Shown here: one piece after another, positions 1 to 7,927 of the stretch | Layout of the letters: each line of letters begins with the position of its first letter | Position numbering within the stretch: position 1 is the stretch's first letter | DNA from: an uncultured Eubacteriales bacterium | Lineage (GTDB): Bacteria; Bacillota; Clostridia; Peptostreptococcales; Anaerovoracaceae | Length of the DNA stretch: 64,000 bases | Assembly: GCA_902763505.1 (NCBI GenBank) | Contig: CACWSO010000001.1 | Coordinates: forward strand, 62,001 to 126,000 | Reading direction: 5' to 3' | Notes under the pieces: generated by a model | Databases searched by the model: none | Told to the model about the DNA's origin: nothing | The model's input: the letters and a program-made list of their open reading frames with translations, nothing else | Position numbers and translations under genes: made by a program

Positions 1-561
1 CATCAGGCTGCCGGCACTATCCTCCGGATAGTTGAGGAAGATGTTGATCAGTCTTCTCTCCTCACGCGGCGTCTGGTCGAGGATTTTATCTACAATATTC
101 GCAGGAAGTTCCTCCAGTACGTCGATCTTATCGTCGAAGTCCATCTCATCCATGATGAAGGCAATTTCTTTATCGGTGATGCCATCGATGATCTTGACCT
201 GATCGTCACCCGGAAGATAGGAGAACACCTCAACGGCAACGTTCTTCGGTAACATACGGAACGCGATAATCGCTTTCTCGATACCGACTTCGTCAAGGAT
301 ATCCTCAAAAATCTCTGCAATATCTACTTCGTTGTATGTGAGGAGGAGGGCACGGGTATCGAAATAGTCACCGTTTCTGAGGAGCTCCAGCGCTTTCTCA
401 GTATCTTCATCGAACTGCTGGTTTTTTGTCTCCATATCAAGCGCCAGTTGATCGGAATCCTCTACGTTCGGGTCGTCGCCTTCAGCCATTTCTTCATACA
501 CTGTTTCATACAGTTCATCGGCTTCGCCAAAGACTTCATTTGTGTTTTTTTCTTCTGTCAT
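1..561 (-). CDS. mgtE: Magnesium transporter MgtE, N-terminal part (cut by left edge)
   Basis: The first 187 residues of an MgtE-type Mg2+ channel are visible; the CBS pair and the membrane domain lie beyond the left edge. The visible part is the acidic, helical cytosolic N domain, with the family-typical stretch PEDSAGSLM at the cut, just where the CBS domains normally begin. In the family this domain senses cytosolic Mg2+ and closes the pore when Mg2+ is high. The ATG at 561 is preceded by a strong AGGAGG site and by a good minus-strand promoter (610-637). The gene is divergent from gdhA across about 240 bases. The assignment rests on half a domain plus the junction motif, but no other family fits as well. 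Confidence 0.88.
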   Translation of the reverse strand, partial: MTEEKNTNEVFGEADELYETVYEEMAEGDDPNVEDSDQLALDMETKNQQFDEDTEKALELLRNGDYFDTRALLLTYNEVDIAEIFEDILDEVGIEKAIIAFRMLPKNVAVEVFSYLPGDDQVKIIDGITDKEIAFIMDEMDFDDKIDVLEELPANIVDKILDQTPREERRLINIFLNYPEDSAGSLM

Positions 562-609
562 GATGCCTTATCCTCCTTTCTGTAATATTCAGTGTTCCAC
601 ACTTATTTT

Positions 610-637
610 AGTATAACAAAAGCCCTCTCAAAATCAA
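610..637 (-). promoter_or_regulatory. Promoter of mgtE
   Basis: On the minus strand TTGATT (637-632) and TATACT (615-610) are separated by 16 bases, upstream of the mgtE ATG at 561. The match to a vegetative sigma-A promoter is good. Confidence 0.65.
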
Positions 638-716
638 AGGAAAAAAGGTATTGTTTTTTGTATGCGTTTTCGCATATTTATTCATAATCAAGTGTGTATA
701 TCACTGATGAATTACG

Positions 717-745
717 TTGACGGAAATTTCACAAAGTGATATGAT
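717..745 (+). promoter_or_regulatory. Promoter of gdhA
   Basis: TTGACG (717-722) and TATGAT (740-745) are 17 bases apart, giving a predicted start near 752 and a leader of about 50 bases before the gdhA ATG at 804. The -35 contains an in-frame TTG that would extend the gdhA reading frame by 29 codons. The promoter overlap argues that this upstream TTG is not a start codon. A small perfect inverted repeat (661-676, TATGCG-TTTT-CGCATA) lies upstream. Confidence 0.72.
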
Positions 746-803
746 TATTGCGCAAAGGACATTAAAATACTTTAAGTTATTTTTAAAAAAGGAGAAATTG
801 AAA

Positions 804-2171
804 ATGTCAAACTATGTAGAAAGAGTCATTGAGCAGTGCAAGGCTAACAACCCTGGCGAAGTAGAATTCCATCAGACTGTAGAAGAAGTACTGACTTCAC
901 TCAAGCCTGTTGTAGAACAGCATCCTGAGTATGAAGAAGCAGCTCTTCTGGAGAGACTGGTTGAGCCTGAAAGAGGCGTTACTTTCAGAGTAGTATGGGT
1001 TGATGATGCTGGTAAAGTTCAGGTTAACAAGGGCTACAGATATCAGTTCAACAGCGCAATCGGACCTTACAAAGGCGGCCTGAGATTTGCTCCAAACGTA
1101 TATCCTGGAATCATCAAGTTCCTCGGATTCGAACAGATCTTCAAGAACTCCCTGACTGGTCTGCCAATCGGCGGCGGCAAGGGCGGTTCAGACTTCGATC
1201 CTAACGGAAAGAGCGACGCTGAAGTAATGAGATTCTGCCAGGCATTCATGACTGAGCTGTACAGACACATTGGTCCTAACACTGACGTTCCTGCTGGTGA
1301 CCTGGGTGTAGGCGGCAGAGAAATCGGTTATCTGTTCGGACAGTACAAGAGAATCGTTGACAGATATGAAGGAACTCTGACTGGTAAGGGCCTTTCATAC
1401 GGCGGACTGCTCGGAAGAGCTGAAGCAACTGGATTCGGTATCGTATGGTACGCAGAAGAAATGCTGAAGGCAAACGGCGAAGACTTCAAGGATAAGGTTG
1501 TTGGTATCTCCGGATTTGGTAACGTAGCATGGGGTGCTGCTTGGAAGCTGAAAGACCTCGGCGCTAAGTGCGTTACAATTTCAGGTCCAGACGGATACAT
1601 CTACGATCCAGATGGCATCAGCACTGACGAAAAGGTTGCATACCTCCTCGAGCTGAGATCATCCGGAAAGAACATCTGCGCACCTTACGCAGACAAGTTC
1701 CCTGGCGCTAAGTTCTATGCTGGCAAGAAGCCTTGGGGCGTACAGCAGGACGAAGGCATCAAGGTTGACATGTTCATCCCTTGCGCTATGCAGAACGACG
1801 TTCACATGGAACACGCTAAGCAGATCGTAGAAGGCGGCTGCAAGTTCTACTGTGAAGGCGCTAACATGCCTACAACTAACGACGCTCTCGAGTATCTCAT
1901 TGAGAACGAGACAGCGGTTGGTTCCGCTAAGGCTGCTAACGCTGGTGGCGTTGCATGCTCCTGCATCGAGATGGGACAGAACGCTGGCCACACTGTATAT
2001 CAGCACCAGGATGTATATGATCAGCTGCACCAGATCATGATCAACATTTACAAGAACAGTGCTGCTGCTGCTGAGAAGTACTATGGCAACAAGAACCTGC
2101 TGGTTCAGGGTGGAAACATCGCTGGATTCGAAAAGGTTGCTGCTGCAATGATGGAACAGGGTCTTGTATAA
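804..2171 (+). CDS. gdhA: Glutamate dehydrogenase, hexameric class I
   Basis: This 455-residue enzyme interconverts glutamate and 2-oxoglutarate plus ammonia, using NAD(P). In amino-acid-fermenting anaerobes it is a central catabolic enzyme. The substrate site is seen in GPYKGGLRF and in GGGKGGSDFD, with Lys126 matching the catalytic lysine of the Clostridium symbiosum enzyme by motif. The nucleotide-binding turn GFGNVAWG is near residue 237. The length fits the 445-455 residue hexameric class. I chose the ATG at 804 because GGAGAAA lies just upstream and the promoter covers the earlier TTG. Codon use is unlike the neighbours (heavy GCT, GTT, GTA, AAC, AAG), as expected for a very highly expressed gene. 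It is monocistronic, with a strong terminator at 2212. Cofactor preference cannot be read from sequence alone. Confidence 0.97.
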   Translation: MSNYVERVIEQCKANNPGEVEFHQTVEEVLTSLKPVVEQHPEYEEAALLERLVEPERGVTFRVVWVDDAGKVQVNKGYRYQFNSAIGPYKGGLRFAPNVYPGIIKFLGFEQIFKNSLTGLPIGGGKGGSDFDPNGKSDAEVMRFCQAFMTELYRHIGPNTDVPAGDLGVGGREIGYLFGQYKRIVDRYEGTLTGKGLSYGGLLGRAEATGFGIVWYAEEMLKANGEDFKDKVVGISGFGNVAWGAAWKLKDLGAKCVTISGPDGYIYDPDGISTDEKVAYLLELRSSGKNICAPYADKFPGAKFYAGKKPWGVQQDEGIKVDMFIPCAMQNDVHMEHAKQIVEGGCKFYCEGANMPTTNDALEYLIENETAVGSAKAANAGGVACSCIEMGQNAGHTVYQHQDVYDQLHQIMINIYKNSAAAAEKYYGNKNLLVQGGNIAGFEKVAAAMMEQGLV

Positions 2172-2211
2172 TCAGGGCTCACTGATAACAGCATTAGGAA
2201 ATGACATTAAG

Positions 2212-2241
2212 GGATCGATGCATTTGCATCGATCCTTTTTT
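2212..2241 (+). terminator. Rho-independent terminator of gdhA
   Basis: A perfect 10-base-pair stem (2212-2221 with 2226-2235) around an ATTT loop is followed by six T residues. Confidence 0.9.
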
Positions 2242-2307
2242 ATGGATTGCACGCAATGCAAATATGCATCGTTAATAAATTAATTAAGTCACGGATCACT
2301 TATTTAA

Positions 2308-2316
2308 TGCTATAAT
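2308..2316 (+). promoter_or_regulatory. Extended -10 promoter of the symporter operon
   Basis: TGC-TATAAT at 2308-2316 is a consensus extended -10 element. No convincing -35 is seen at the expected distance. It lies about 70 bases upstream of the small membrane protein gene at 2387. Confidence 0.5.
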
Positions 2317-2386
2317 AGGCTAAAGATATATTATTACGCGTTTCATATAAGTTATTTCACTATTTACCGTTTGAAAGGAGGAGGAT

Positions 2387-2581
2387 ATGATTTTTGGACT
2401 TGAACCCCATGTATTCTTCGCGTTCCTTTCCTGGCCAGTTACTTACATTGTTATTGCTATCATAATGTATTTTGTCATGGCCAAGCACGATAAGGAAGAA
2501 GAAGCCTGGGAAAAAGCTTACGACGAGTGGCAGGCGTCACTGAAGGACGGTAAAGTAGAAGAGGGAGGTGAGGTACAATGA
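2387..2581 (+). CDS. Small one-helix membrane protein, symporter partner
   Basis: This 64-residue protein has a hydrophobic N-terminal stretch (about residues 5-29, including SWPVTYIVIAIIMYFVMA) followed by a very polar tail rich in Lys, Glu and Trp. That predicts a single membrane helix with a cytosolic charged tail. I do not recognise a named family. It starts after a strong AAAGGAGGAGG site and overlaps the next gene, a sodium:solute symporter, by four bases (ATGA), so the two are translationally coupled. Small accessory membrane proteins encoded next to SSS-family symporters are known elsewhere, for example YhdT beside PanF. A role as a stabilising or regulatory subunit is inferred from position only. 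Confidence 0.75.
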   Translation: MIFGLEPHVFFAFLSWPVTYIVIAIIMYFVMAKHDKEEEAWEKAYDEWQASLKDGKVEEGGEVQ

Positions 2582-4167
2582 TCGGCGGCGGCGTTACAGA
2601 ATATGTCGTTTTGCTCGTTTACCTCATCGGTATGATTGGTATCGGAGTATACTGGGCGAAACACAGTAAGACTTCAGAAGATTATCTGTTGGGCGGACGT
2701 AGAATCGGCTCCGTTCTGACAGCACTCACACTTCAGACCACATCCATGTCAGGGTATATGTTCATGGGTGGTCCGGCACAGACATACAGAGAAGGTTATT
2801 TCACGCTCTGGTATGCTGTTGGAGACGGCGGCGGCGCCATCTTCAACGTAGGTATCCTGGGAAAGAGAATGAGAAGACTTTCTTATTTCCTCGGATGTCT
2901 TTCCCCGATTGAGTACATTGAGAAACGTTATCCAGGCAAAGCAACCCGTGCGATTGCAGCAGTCATCGCAATCTGCTTCGTATATGGATACGTTCTGGCA
3001 CAGTTCCTGTCAGCAGGAAAAACCATGTGCGCACTGCTGGGAGTACCTCTTCCGATTGCGATTATCATAGGTGCCGGCGTAATCGTATTCTATACATTCG
3101 CCGGAGGCTATCTGGCGGTTGCATGGACGGACTTCATCCAGGGCATCGTCATGGTATGCTCCATGGTTATGATCTTCGTGCTTGCGTGGAATCAGGTCGG
3201 CGGACTGACAGGACTGAACGAACAGCTGACAGCGCTCGATCCTACACTCACCGGTATGTGGGGCAAAGGCAACATGTATCAAGGCCAGTGGGGCGTTGTC
3301 GCAGGTGCGGTCGGTGTATATCTGATCGGTTATATGGGACTTCCTCACGTTGTCATTCGTCATATGGCAATGGAGAGCCCGAAACTGGCGAAGCAGACAG
3401 TCGTCATCGCAACAGTATGGAATCAGCTGTTCATCTTCGTTCCATATATTATGGGACTGATGGGAATTCTGCTGCTGCCTAATATCGATGACCCTGAAAT
3501 GGTAGTACTGTCATTGGCGTATCAGCTCCTTCCTGGTGTTCTCGCGGCAATCGTTCTCGTAGCAATCATGTCTGCGATCATGAGTACTGCTGATGCACAA
3601 CTCATGCTTATGGGAACTATGCTCGGTCGTGATATCTACCAGAGATACATCAATAAGGATGCTAGCGATAAGCAGCTGATGAATGTATCCAGAATCTGCA
3701 TCCTGGCAGTTGGTATCATCTCCGTTATTATCGCACTGATTCAGCCTCCTGGAGTATTCCAGATCGTAGTATTCTCATTCAGTACGCTTGGATCTTCCTT
3801 CCTGCCGTCCTATGTAGGAGCGGTTTGGTGGAAGAGAGGTAATACGACGGGATGTGTTGCATCAATGATTTGCGGATGCATCATCTCTATCATCTGGGAA
3901 GCTGCAGGACTTGCAGGCCCAACAGGAATGCATACATTCTTCATCGGTGTTATCGTATCCATCGCTGCTTACATCATCGGATCACTGATCGGCAAACCGC
4001 CGACAAAGGAAATGCAGGATCTGGTTGAAAGAGCAGCATGCAAGACGAAGATTCCAGCAGGACTGGCTACAGTCAACTACAAGGACATCGCTCCGGAGAC
4101 AAATGGCGTTCTCACTTTCCTGAAGGAGTCATCCTACATGGAAGAAAGAGGATTCCAGCCAGTATAA
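2578..4167 (+). CDS. Sodium:solute symporter (SSS family, PutP/PanF-like)
   Basis: A 529-residue polytopic membrane protein with about 12-13 hydrophobic segments and the SSS-family signatures: the N-terminal helix followed by SEDYLLGGRRIG, the unwound TM region LQTTSMSGYMFMGGPA, and the segment FYTFAGGYLAVAWTDFIQG that resembles the sodium-site region of PutP-type carriers. It should import a small organic solute with Na+. PutP (proline) and PanF (pantothenate) are the closest characterised types I can recall, but the substrate cannot be assigned from the sequence. It is co-translated with the 64-residue protein upstream. Next to gdhA, uptake of an amino acid would make metabolic sense, but gdhA has its own terminator, so this is only context. 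Confidence 0.88.
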   Translation: MIGGGVTEYVVLLVYLIGMIGIGVYWAKHSKTSEDYLLGGRRIGSVLTALTLQTTSMSGYMFMGGPAQTYREGYFTLWYAVGDGGGAIFNVGILGKRMRRLSYFLGCLSPIEYIEKRYPGKATRAIAAVIAICFVYGYVLAQFLSAGKTMCALLGVPLPIAIIIGAGVIVFYTFAGGYLAVAWTDFIQGIVMVCSMVMIFVLAWNQVGGLTGLNEQLTALDPTLTGMWGKGNMYQGQWGVVAGAVGVYLIGYMGLPHVVIRHMAMESPKLAKQTVVIATVWNQLFIFVPYIMGLMGILLLPNIDDPEMVVLSLAYQLLPGVLAAIVLVAIMSAIMSTADAQLMLMGTMLGRDIYQRYINKDASDKQLMNVSRICILAVGIISVIIALIQPPGVFQIVVFSFSTLGSSFLPSYVGAVWWKRGNTTGCVASMICGCIISIIWEAAGLAGPTGMHTFFIGVIVSIAAYIIGSLIGKPPTKEMQDLVERAACKTKIPAGLATVNYKDIAPETNGVLTFLKESSYMEERGFQPV

Positions 4168-4201
4168 AACTTGCGGACGAACGATATTTGTAAATAGCAG
4201 G

Positions 4202-4225
4202 GGCCGGACGTTTTGTCCGGCCTTT
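4202..4225 (+). terminator. Terminator of the symporter operon
   Basis: GGCCGGAC (4202-4209) pairs perfectly with GTCCGGCC (4215-4222) around a five-base loop, followed by a short T run. Confidence 0.82.
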
Positions 4226-4242
4226 GTATTATGTGTTATAAT
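4213..4242 (+). promoter_or_regulatory. Promoter embedded in the preceding terminator
   Basis: A consensus extended -10, TGT-TATAAT (4234-4242), follows TTGTCC (4213-4218) at an 18-base spacing. The -35 lies in the 3' arm of the terminator hairpin. It would drive the genes from 4291 on, with a leader of about 40 bases. Confidence 0.6.
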
Positions 4243-4290
4243 ATTTGAAACTACATTGACGATGGATAAGTAGTTTCTACGGAGCGGAAT

Positions 4291-4782
4291 ATGGAAATCA
4301 AAAGTCTGAAAAACGGATATAAAATGCAGGATGCCTTTGAGCGCCTGTATAAACGCAGCAAGCACTTCACCATTGAGAAGATGGATATTCTCTTTTATCC
4401 TTATCTTCTGATGGAATTCGATGTGAAATACAGCGGTAAGCTGGAGCGGCTGTCTGAGAAAGTCCTGGTCATGTGTGATATGTGGAAAGGACAGTATTCC
4501 ATGGCTAAGTCCAGAGGTGAGTTCGTCATGACAGATGCGGACGAGAGTATGCTTATACCGGTCAAACTGGACAAACAAAAGGTGATTGCCGATGCGCCCC
4601 GTACGATTTACGGTGAGATTCAGAAGGCAAAGCGTGTGCTGAATATACCGGATATTGAATATATCAGTGATGAACTGATATACAAACCGTTCTTCATCGT
4701 GGAATGTCTGAATGACGATAAGGAAGTGTTCCATATTCTGTTCGATACCGTAACAGGCGAATACAGCCTGCTGAATGCGTAA
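4291..4782 (+). CDS. Unknown soluble protein, 163 residues
   Basis: I do not recognise this protein. It has no signal peptide or membrane helix and no cysteine pair of the metal-binding kind. It shows alternating short hydrophobic strands and charged helices (for example DILFYPYLLMEFDVKY near residue 35), suggesting a compact alpha/beta cytosolic fold. An upstream CGGAGCGG element serves as ribosome binding site for the ATG at 4291. It is the first gene of a unit with another unknown protein and nnrD, with 30 bases or less between genes. The location behind its own promoter and the intact frame support a real gene, but no function can be offered. Confidence 0.7.
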   Translation: MEIKSLKNGYKMQDAFERLYKRSKHFTIEKMDILFYPYLLMEFDVKYSGKLERLSEKVLVMCDMWKGQYSMAKSRGEFVMTDADESMLIPVKLDKQKVIADAPRTIYGEIQKAKRVLNIPDIEYISDELIYKPFFIVECLNDDKEVFHILFDTVTGEYSLLNA

Positions 4783-4812
4783 TTTTCAATACTATATAAA
4801 GTGAGGTATTCA

Positions 4813-5130
4813 ATGGCCAAACTGATTCCACCAATCGGCAGAGTGGTCGGCGGCAGTTATGACGGCAGCTTTATCTACTGGCTGATTGAGAAAGATCAAA
4901 CGGAATATTTCGCGGTGAGTCCCAATGATAGGCTCCGGATCGGAATGTTCGTACGGATCGATGACAATCCAATTACATTTGAAATCCATGACGGAGATAT
5001 CGCTAGAATAGAGGCAAAGGACGAGGCATTTCTCCATGAGGATCTTGCTGTTTACACAAAAAACAGGGGCAGAATCCTTATGCGGGTAAACCGGCAGGCA
5101 GCTGATAAACTGCGCGCCATGTCAGATTGA
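4813..5130 (+). CDS. Unknown small protein, 105 residues
   Basis: A 105-residue soluble protein that I cannot place in a family. It begins MAKLIPPIGRVVGGSYDGSF and contains several predicted beta strands (FIYWLIEK, YFAVSP, MFVRID, DIARIEAK), which hints at a small beta-barrel. I chose the ATG at 4813 because GTGAGG lies six bases upstream; the alternative GTG at 4801 would overlap that ribosome binding site. It sits 30 bases after an unknown 163-residue gene and seven bases before nnrD, so it is probably co-transcribed with both. Confidence 0.65.
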   Translation: MAKLIPPIGRVVGGSYDGSFIYWLIEKDQTEYFAVSPNDRLRIGMFVRIDDNPITFEIHDGDIARIEAKDEAFLHEDLAVYTKNRGRILMRVNRQAADKLRAMSD

Positions 5131-5137
5131 GGGTAAA

Positions 5138-6004
5138 ATGAACAAGAAACAGATTACAACAGAATATGTCCGGAGCATCATCACGGACAGACCCGCCGAT
5201 ATGCACAAAGGGCAGGCCGGGCGCGTTCTGATGATTGCAGGATCGAGAGGGATGGCTGGTGCAGCAGTACTTTCCGCAAGAGGAGCACTGTATTCCGGCG
5301 CGGGACTTGTGAAAGTATCTGTTCCGGATGAACTCTTTACCATTCTTCAGATATCCGTCCCGGAGGCGATGTGTATCAATAGAGAAGAGACGGCCAAAAC
5401 AGACCTGAACATCTACGATGCCATTTGCATGGGTCCGGGAATCGGGACAGACGAAGATGCCATGGCGCTTTTGTACCGGGTACTGGAAGATTATCGGGGA
5501 CCACTTGTGCTGGATGCTGATGGAATCAATTGCCTTTGCAAGTATAACGGATTTGATGAAGTTAAAAAAAGAGATGGCGTTACAGTATTTACACCGCATC
5601 CGGGAGAGGCGGGGAGAATGCTTGATGTGCTCAGTCTCGGTACATATAAAGAACTGGGAAGAGAACAAACAGCAGCATCACTGGCGGAAGCAACAGGCTC
5701 GATCGTCCTCCTGAAAGGGGCGATGACGCTGATTGCTGAAGGAGAAGCGAGTGAAACAGAATTATATGAGAATCCGACAGGCAATCCGGGTATGGCTACG
5801 GGCGGCAGCGGAGATGTGCTGAGCGGAATCATCACATCGCTGCTGGGGCAGAGGCATCTGGAAACCGGCCCAATGCAGCGAGTCTGTGCTGCAGCATTCC
5901 TGCATGGTCTGGCAGGTGATATTGCCGCAGAGAACATCGGAGAATACGGAATGACTTCAGCGGACATCGCCGACGCTGTGGCTGCGGCCATCAATGCCTT
6001 GTAA
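5138..6004 (+). CDS. nnrD: ADP-dependent NAD(P)H-hydrate dehydratase
   Basis: This 288-residue enzyme repairs damaged cofactor by dehydrating the S form of NADHX or NADPHX at the cost of ADP. It is a ribokinase-fold protein (YjeF C-terminal domain). The substrate/phosphate signature NPGMATGGSGDVLSG is near residues 213-227, with the Asp of GGSGD as the likely catalytic base. KGQAGRVLMIAGSRGMAGA near the N-terminus and DADGIN near residue 128 are also family features. Many bacteria have this domain fused to the epimerase NnrE; here it is free-standing and no epimerase gene is in the window. It starts seven bases after an unknown gene, with GAGGG as ribosome binding site. Confidence 0.93.
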   Translation: MNKKQITTEYVRSIITDRPADMHKGQAGRVLMIAGSRGMAGAAVLSARGALYSGAGLVKVSVPDELFTILQISVPEAMCINREETAKTDLNIYDAICMGPGIGTDEDAMALLYRVLEDYRGPLVLDADGINCLCKYNGFDEVKKRDGVTVFTPHPGEAGRMLDVLSLGTYKELGREQTAASLAEATGSIVLLKGAMTLIAEGEASETELYENPTGNPGMATGGSGDVLSGIITSLLGQRHLETGPMQRVCAAAFLHGLAGDIAAENIGEYGMTSADIADAVAAAINAL

Positions 6005-6050
6005 TCGTTTGAAATTAATGTAAAGATATTGTGAATTTCAGGAACTCTTA

Positions 6051-6079
6051 TTGTCATAAGGGTTCTTTTTATGTATACT
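6051..6079 (+). promoter_or_regulatory. Promoter of the transketolase/ftsEX/recJ operon
   Basis: TTGTCA (6051-6056) and TATACT (6074-6079) with 17-base spacing form a near-consensus sigma-A promoter. The leader to the tktA ATG at 6142 would be about 55 bases. Confidence 0.75.
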
Positions 6080-6141
6080 ATATATTGATGTATAATGAGT
6101 TTTTTTTCGAAGCAACAAACAATATTTGGAGGAACCGGCAT

Positions 6142-6972
6142 ATGAGCATAAGAGAACTGGAAAAGACTGCTGCTGATGTGCGCATAGGCATTATTAAGGC
6201 GCTACACAATGCAGGTTCAGGGCATCCGGGCGGATCCCTTTCTGCTGCAGATTTAGTTACAGCACTTTACTTCCATGAGATGAATATCAATCCTAAAGAC
6301 CCTGCCATGAAGGGCAGAGACAAGTGCGTGTTCTCAAAAGGGCACGCAGGTCCAGCCCAGCTGTCAGCCATGGGAATCGCAGGATACTTTGACATGGAAG
6401 ATTTCACGACGAATCTCCGTAAAATCGGATCGAAATTCCAGGGTCATCCTAACATGAAAATTCCGGGAATAGAGATGTCCACAGGATCGCTGGGACAGGG
6501 ATTCAGCGCTGCGGTCGGTATGGCCATTGCAAATAAGCTTGATCAGGATCCCGGAAGAGTCTACGCAGTGCTTGGAGACGGCGAGCTTCAGGAAGGTCTC
6601 ATCTGGGAGGCAGCCATGTCAGCATCACATTACGGACTTGACAATCTGGTTGCCATTGTAGACCACAACGGACTGCAGATTGACGGAAGAAATGATGATG
6701 TCATGACCGTTATGCCGATTGGTTCTAAATTTGAAAGCTTCGGATGGAATGTAATAGAAATCGACGGACACGATATGGAACAGATACTGGATGCGTTCGC
6801 AAAGGCAAGACAGTGTTCAGGCAAACCAACCGTTATCGTTGCGGAAACAGTCAAGGGCAAAGGTGTTTCGTTTATGGAGGGTCAGGCCGGATGGCATGGC
6901 AAAGCTCCGAACGATGAACAGACAGAGCAGGCACTTGATGAACTCGAAGCCGCTAAGTCCGCGCTTCAGTAA
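6142..6972 (+). CDS. tktA: Transketolase, N-terminal subunit
   Basis: This 276-residue protein is the thiamine-diphosphate-binding half of a split transketolase, which moves two-carbon ketol units between sugar phosphates in the non-oxidative pentose phosphate pathway. Visible features are AGSGHPGGSLSAADL (residues about 21-35), FSKGHAGPAQ, the ThDP/Mg2+ motif LGDGELQEGLIWEA (about 144-157), and VDHNGLQIDG. The start at 6142 follows TTGGAGGAA; the reading frame stays open for 37 codons upstream, but these lack a ribosome binding site and overlap the promoter. The pyrimidine-binding half follows 11 bases downstream, so both subunits are made from one message. Split transketolases are common in Clostridia and archaea. 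Confidence 0.95.
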   Translation: MSIRELEKTAADVRIGIIKALHNAGSGHPGGSLSAADLVTALYFHEMNINPKDPAMKGRDKCVFSKGHAGPAQLSAMGIAGYFDMEDFTTNLRKIGSKFQGHPNMKIPGIEMSTGSLGQGFSAAVGMAIANKLDQDPGRVYAVLGDGELQEGLIWEAAMSASHYGLDNLVAIVDHNGLQIDGRNDDVMTVMPIGSKFESFGWNVIEIDGHDMEQILDAFAKARQCSGKPTVIVAETVKGKGVSFMEGQAGWHGKAPNDEQTEQALDELEAAKSALQ

Positions 6973-6983
6973 GGAGAGACAAA

Positions 6984-7913
6984 ATGGCTGATAAAATTGC
7001 AACAAGACAGGCTTACGGCGAAGCTCTTATAGAGCTCGGTAAGGAATATGACAATCTGGTTGTTATGGATGCGGACCTTTCCGGTTCTACAAAGACAGGA
7101 ATGTTCGCGAAAGAATATCCGGACAGATTCTTTAATATGGGTATTGCAGAACAGAATATGTATGGCGTCGCTTCCGGACTTGCTTTAAGTGGGAAAATTG
7201 TCTGTGCAAGTACGTTTGCTATGTTCGCAACCGGCAGAGCTTTTGAAATCATTAGAAATTCTATCGGTTATACCGGAGCAAATGTGAAGATCTGCGCTTC
7301 TCATGCTGGAATCACCGTTGGAGAAGACGGCGCAAGTCATCAGACTTTCGAGGACATCGCTCTTATGAGAACCATCCCGGGCATGATGGTGGTCAATCCG
7401 TCAGATGCTGTCGCGACGAAGAAACTGCTTAGACAGATTGTTGAGATTGAAGGACCATGCTATTTCAGAGTCGGAAGAGCTGCAGTGCCTGTATTCTACA
7501 ATGAAGAAGATGTAATTACTCTGGGCAAAGGCAACCTGATTCGCGACGGAAAAGATGTTACGATTATCGCAACAGGCATTATGGTGAATGAGGCATATGA
7601 GGCAGCAAAAACGCTGGCTGAAGAGGGCATCGATGTGAGAGTCATCGATATCCATACCATTAAACCGATTGATGAAGAAATCGTCATCAAAGCTGCACAG
7701 GAGACCGGAGCTATCGTAACGGCCGAAGAACACGGAATCATCGGAGGTCTTGGAGATGCAGTAGCTCAGGTTGTCGTTAAAAACTCTCCTTGTAAGATGG
7801 CAATGGTAGGACAGCAGGATACATTCGGAGAGTCCGGCAAACCGGATCAGCTCCTTGTGAAATACAAGATGACGGCAGCAGATATTGCTGAAGCAGTAAG
7901 AAGTGTGCTTTAG
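6984..7913 (+). CDS. tktB: Transketolase, C-terminal subunit
   Basis: The 309-residue partner of the preceding gene carries the pyrimidine-binding domain and the C-terminal transketolase domain. The motif RFFNMGIAEQNMYGVASGLAL (about residues 50-70) contains the Glu that activates ThDP. HAGITVGEDGASHQTFEDIALM (about 106-127) and TAEEHGIIGGLGDAVAQ are also characteristic. The protein resembles the C-terminal half of DXS-type enzymes too, but the paired N-terminal half with its GHPGG and GDGELQEG motifs identifies transketolase. It is followed after 14 bases by ftsE, which puts pentose phosphate metabolism and the divisome in one transcription unit. Confidence 0.95.
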   Translation: MADKIATRQAYGEALIELGKEYDNLVVMDADLSGSTKTGMFAKEYPDRFFNMGIAEQNMYGVASGLALSGKIVCASTFAMFATGRAFEIIRNSIGYTGANVKICASHAGITVGEDGASHQTFEDIALMRTIPGMMVVNPSDAVATKKLLRQIVEIEGPCYFRVGRAAVPVFYNEEDVITLGKGNLIRDGKDVTIIATGIMVNEAYEAAKTLAEEGIDVRVIDIHTIKPIDEEIVIKAAQETGAIVTAEEHGIIGGLGDAVAQVVVKNSPCKMAMVGQQDTFGESGKPDQLLVKYKMTAADIAEAVRSVL

Positions 7914-7927
7914 AGGTTTTTGATTAC

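Noticed and set aside
661..676. Small palindrome TATGCG-TTTT-CGCATA upstream of gdhA
   Set aside because: It may be an operator, but it lies 40 bases upstream of the -35 and is AT-rich and short; alone it is not enough to call a regulatory site.
717..803. N-terminal extension of glutamate dehydrogenase from a TTG codon
   Set aside because: The TTG is the -35 of a strong promoter, the family starts at the ATG at 804, and a ribosome binding site lies just before that ATG.
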